This document shows, piece by piece, positions 6,248-8,383 of a stretch of DNA of 8,383 nucleotides. Source of the DNA: Methanosarcinales archaeon (GTDB lineage: Archaea > Halobacteriota > Syntropharchaeia > Alkanophagales > Methanospirareceae); assembly GCA_025464645.1 (NCBI GenBank), contig JAODGF010000101.1, forward strand, positions 1 to 8,383, read 5' to 3'. The notes beneath the pieces were generated by a model. It had not been told where the DNA came from. It did no database searches and was given only the letters and a program-made list of their open reading frames with translations. Within the stretch, counting starts at the first letter, position 1; the number at the start of each line of letters is the position of its first letter. The translations under genes were made by a program, and so were the position numbers.

Positions 6248-6445
6248 ATGAGCGAAGAAAAAGAGAGGATAGTTAAAGCGGTAATGGAAGAGTTACAACT
6301 GAGGGGAGGGAGTAAAAAGCGATTATTGGAGAAGCTCGTGGATGAATACGGATATGACGAAGGAAAAGTAAAGTATAAAGCAAAACGAGCTTTTATAACA
6401 GAGCGATATGAAAGAGAGAAGGCGAGGGAAAGAGAAGTGGAGTAA
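6248..6445 (+). CDS. Small charged hypothetical protein upstream of nmd3
   Basis: I do not recognise the family. From the ATG at 6248 it has 65 residues; an ATG at 6230 would add six (MWDTSR). It is strongly charged, Lys/Arg/Glu-rich and predicted helical. A segment resembling a small helix-turn-helix (GGSKKRLLEKLVDEYGYDEGKVKYKAKRA) is followed by a basic-acidic tail ERYEREKAREREVE. There is no signal peptide, membrane segment or Cys. Its last 38 bases overlap the start of the NMD3-like gene, so the two are probably made together. A role in RNA binding or ribosome work is only suggested by charge and neighbour. It is likely a real gene because a TATA box is well placed and coding continues into the overlap. 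Confidence 0.6.
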   Translation: MSEEKERIVKAVMEELQLRGGSKKRLLEKLVDEYGYDEGKVKYKAKRAFITERYEREKAREREVE

Positions 6446-7166
6446 ATTTTGCCCCAAATGTGGTAAAAAAACGGACGAACTTTTTGATTCTTTATGTAAA
6501 GACTGCTTTATAAAGCAGATAAGCTTAATTGAACCCGATTTGAAGGTGAATGTAAGCGTATGTGTGAATTGTGGCGGTTATTTTAAAGGCAGAGGAAAAG
6601 AGAGGACGAGCATAGAGGAAGCAGTTACAGATTCCGTAAGTAAAGAACTAAGAAAGCGATATGGATACGAGTGCGGGGTTGAAATAGAAGAGTTGAGAGT
6701 GGAGCAAAAAGAGAATGAGAGCCGAGCGATTGCTTTTTTGAATGTAAAAGCAGAGCTAAAAGGTATAGAAATAGAAGAAAAGGGAGAAGTAGAAGTTATT
6801 TTAAAAAAAGAGACTTGTGAAAGGTGCAGTAGAATAGCAGGCGGATATTACGAGGGTATAGTGCAAATAAGGGCAAAGAATAGGATTCCAACGGAAGAAG
6901 AACTCGCCGTGGCGGAAGAAATTGCATATTCTTCAGTAGGAGAAGCGGATTTTATTTCTAAGGAAATGAAGTTGAAAGAGGGGCTGGATGTGTATGTCAG
7001 CAGTATGGAATGTGGACGCAGGATTTCGAGGCAGATAGTGAAGAAATTAGGTGGTAGTTTTTCAGAGAGTAGGAAATTATATGGTAGGAAAGACGGGCGG
7101 AATATATATCGGGTGTCGTTTTCGGTCAGGCTACCGAGGCTTGAGGAAGGAGCGAATCAGGTTTGA
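6408..7166 (+). CDS. NMD3 family zinc protein (short form)
   Basis: Eukaryotic NMD3 is the export adaptor of the 60S ribosomal subunit. Archaeal homologues (COG1499) are thought to act on the large subunit, but their exact role is less certain. The 252-residue protein begins with a zinc ribbon: Cys15-Cys18 (FCPKCGKK) and Cys30-Cys33 (LCKDC). A second site has Cys52-Cys55 (CVNCGGYFKGR) and Cys137-Cys140 (CERCSRIAGGYYEG), the last motif being very typical of NMD3. The chain then ends soon after VSFSVRLPRLEEGANQV, where I recall longer homologues continuing into further beta-rich C-terminal domains. The ATG at 6408 is the only start after an in-frame TAA at 6396-6398 and overlaps the preceding gene. 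It is convergent with nadE, with a 39-base gap. Confidence 0.87.
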   Translation: MKERRRGKEKWSKFCPKCGKKTDELFDSLCKDCFIKQISLIEPDLKVNVSVCVNCGGYFKGRGKERTSIEEAVTDSVSKELRKRYGYECGVEIEELRVEQKENESRAIAFLNVKAELKGIEIEEKGEVEVILKKETCERCSRIAGGYYEGIVQIRAKNRIPTEEELAVAEEIAYSSVGEADFISKEMKLKEGLDVYVSSMECGRRISRQIVKKLGGSFSESRKLYGRKDGRNIYRVSFSVRLPRLEEGANQV

Positions 7167-7198
7167 GGAGTTTGGCTTACTCACACTTCATGTCTTCA

Positions 7199-7240
7199 CA
7201 TCATCTCAGTGCTCTCTGCGCTCTCGGCGGTAATTAAAAA
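7199..7240. repeat. Degenerate CTCTCTGCG-type repeat at the nadE 3' end
   Basis: The plus strand shows back-to-back related units: CTCAGTG, CTCTCTGCG and CTCTCGGCGGT, followed by AATTAAAAA. On the minus strand it reads as purine-rich GAGAGCGCAGAGAGCAC. It resembles a class of intergenic sequence (CACAGAGAACGCAGAGA-like) scattered through many prokaryotic genomes. It includes the stop and the last eight or so codons of nadE. Confidence 0.55.
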
Positions 7241-7994
7241 CTGGTATTGTTTCTCTTTTATGTCTCGAAGCTTCCATCATCTGTTTTACTCTTTTCACTA
7301 ATTCCGGGTCGCAACCGCTAAAATCTCCACTTTCCAGCGCTAAGAGGATTCTATCCAGCTCATCATAACCCATTCCAAGTTCGGATTCATCTGTTTGACC
7401 CGCCCACAGACCTGCACTCGGGACCTTATCTATTATTGCGGTAGGAATGTCAAGCTCCTCTGCCAATTTCCTCTCTTCTGTCTTCAGTAAGTCGCCAAGC
7501 GGCAGTATGTCCGCAGCACCATCGCCATACTTGGTAAAATAACCTATGGCAATTTCGCTCTTGTTCCCTGTGCCAACCACCAAATAATGGAGTTTATTTG
7601 CGAAGTAATAAAGGCAAATCATCCTGAGACGAGGTTTCAGGTTAGCAACTGCAATATCTATTCCTTCTTTTCCTTCATTTTTTACATCTATATCTTCGTC
7701 GTATTCTCGCTCTTCTAAGGTATTCAAAAACGATTTGAAGATATCCGAGAGGTCTATCTCCTTCGTCTCTATGCCAAACTTATTTGCAACCACTTTCGCA
7801 TGCGTTACGTCTTCTTTTGATGAAAAGCAGGGCATTATCAAGCCAAGCGTGGAATTAGGAAAGGCTTTTTTGCATAATACCGCAGTGACTGAGGAGTCGA
7901 GTCCGCCACTCATACCCAGGACCACGCCTTTAGCTCCTGCTCCCTTTACTCTTTCTCTTATCCATTCGCTTATTCGCGATGCTAAATCATTCAT
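7206..7994 (-). CDS. nadE: NH3-dependent NAD+ synthetase
   Basis: The enzyme amidates deamido-NAD to NAD with ATP and ammonia, the last step of NAD synthesis, in the cytosol. The protein has 262 residues, normal for the ammonia-only type without a glutaminase domain. Visible motifs are the PP-loop SGGLDSS (29-35), GTGNKSE (141-147), TKYGDGAADILPLGDL (from 154), and PSAGLWAGQTDESELG (192-207), which contacts the nucleotides. The family-typical end HKRETIPVFN is followed by YRRERREH, encoded by the degenerate repeat and probably a recent tail. The ATG at 7994 has no Shine-Dalgarno sequence; the minus strand carries a TTTAAA-type box at 8029-8034, predicting a short leader. The gene is divergent from the SppA-like gene and convergent with the NMD3-like gene. 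Confidence 0.96.
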   Translation of the reverse strand: MNDLASRISEWIRERVKGAGAKGVVLGMSGGLDSSVTAVLCKKAFPNSTLGLIMPCFSSKEDVTHAKVVANKFGIETKEIDLSDIFKSFLNTLEEREYDEDIDVKNEGKEGIDIAVANLKPRLRMICLYYFANKLHYLVVGTGNKSEIAIGYFTKYGDGAADILPLGDLLKTEERKLAEELDIPTAIIDKVPSAGLWAGQTDESELGMGYDELDRILLALESGDFSGCDPELVKRVKQMMEASRHKRETIPVFNYRRERREH

Positions 7995-8028
7995 TTTTAT
8001 TTACAATTTTTGTTTGGTTACCGAAAAA

Positions 8029-8034
8029 TTTAAA
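8029..8034 (-). promoter_or_regulatory. Candidate TATA-like box of nadE
   Basis: TTTAAA lies in an A/T tract (8024-8035) about 36 bases before the nadE ATG, giving a predicted start near 8006. It is symmetrical, so it could in principle also serve the divergent gene. Confidence 0.4.
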
Positions 8035-8074
8035 ACCCGATGGTTATCACAACAATTTTCTTAAGGAAGAAAGG

Positions 8075-8084
8075 ATAATATAAG
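8075..8084 (+). promoter_or_regulatory. Candidate TATA box of the SppA-like gene
   Basis: ATAATATAAG is centred about 23 bases before the ATG at 8103. With normal archaeal spacing, transcription would start at or next to the ATG, giving a leaderless message. This would fit the absence of a properly spaced ribosome site. Confidence 0.4.
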
Positions 8085-8102
8085 AACCATGCGTAAAATA
8101 AA

Positions 8103-8383
8103 ATGAAAGAAAAAGGAGCAATTGCGATAGTCCCAATAAAAGGGATGATTACGTCAGAGGAATCGATTTTCGGACTCATGGCTGCATCTACGGAAATAAT
8201 AAAAGATATAGAGGAAGTAGAGAAGAAGCGGAAGATAAAAGCAGTGATATTTGAGATAAATTCTCCCGGAGGGACGCCTTTTGCATCCAAAGAAATAGCA
8301 ACCTGTATAGAAAATATGGAGAAGCCTGCAATAGCGTGGGTAAGAGAATATGCAGCTTCGGGCGCTTATTGGATTGCCAGTGC
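8103..8383 (+). CDS. S49/SppA-like serine protease, N-terminal part (3' end outside window)
   Basis: SppA-type proteases use a Ser-Lys dyad to cut membrane-associated peptides such as leftover signal peptides. The 93 complete visible codons show the ClpP-like fold start (GAIAIVPIKGMIT), the oxyanion region EINSPGG (51-57) and the nucleophile motif YAASGAYWIASA with the probable catalytic Ser86. The partner Lys lies beyond the window. Unlike SppA proper, there is no N-terminal membrane anchor: the first strand begins at residue 5, and an in-frame TAA at 8094-8096 prevents any longer start. The protein may be cytosolic or carry a C-terminal membrane part not seen here. ClpP or crotonase relatives are less likely given NSPGG with ASGAYW. 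Confidence 0.85.
   Translation, partial: MKEKGAIAIVPIKGMITSEESIFGLMAASTEIIKDIEEVEKKRKIKAVIFEINSPGGTPFASKEIATCIENMEKPAIAWVREYAASGAYWIAS

Noticed and set aside
8089..8106. A five-codon leader reading frame (MRKIK) overlapping the SppA-like start as ATGA
   Set aside because: It is too short to support, and it would lie upstream of the message if the TATA box at 8075-8084 is used.

Overview
The window looks like a piece of a euryarchaeal chromosome. The evidence is an archaeal Dim2/Pno1-type KH protein, an archaeal/eukaryotic-type prolyl-tRNA synthetase ending in tyrosine, a UPF0058 protein, a CTP-dependent riboflavin kinase fused to a winged helix, an NMD3-type zinc protein and an archaeal-type short decarboxylase. 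Promoters carry AT-rich TATA-like boxes and strong Shine-Dalgarno sites are rare. I cannot name the species; a methanogen or ANME-like lineage is only an impression.

Layout. 1-979 (+): the 3' part of the KH gene, overlapped by pcm (protein-L-isoaspartate methyltransferase). 980-1141: an AT-rich gap with five AAATCCCAA-type repeat copies in both orientations. 1142-1594 (+): a short phosphatidylserine/archaetidylserine-decarboxylase-like gene that lacks the usual N-terminal part and has Ser in place of the conserved Asp. Its 3' end overlaps, in antisense, the end of a minus-strand group running leftward from 4298: tRNA-Thr(CGU), proS and a double SIS-domain protein. 4369-4599 (+): a UPF0058 gene divergent from the tRNA across one AT-rich promoter. 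4741-6137 (-): a two-gene riboflavin operon, ribK (winged helix plus kinase) then ribB, with ATGA overlap and an 18-bp palindrome between its TATA box and start codon. 6248-7166 (+): a small unknown charged protein overlapping a short NMD3-like gene. 7206-7994 (-): nadE, whose last codons lie in a purine-rich degenerate repeat. 8103-8383 (+): the start of an S49/SppA-like protease cut by the window edge.

How the genes fit together. Most are informational or cofactor housekeeping: ribosome assembly (KH protein, NMD3), tRNA charging (tRNA-Thr, ProRS), flavin synthesis (RibB, RibK), NAD synthesis (NadE), protein repair (Pcm) and lipid head-group synthesis (Asd/Psd-like). I see no CRISPR array, insertion sequence, phage gene or defence system. 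The points worth a second look are the riboflavin operator, the altered decarboxylase, the two intergenic repeat patches at gene ends, the tRNA-proS arrangement, and the short NMD3. No gene-free stretch exceeds 300 bases.
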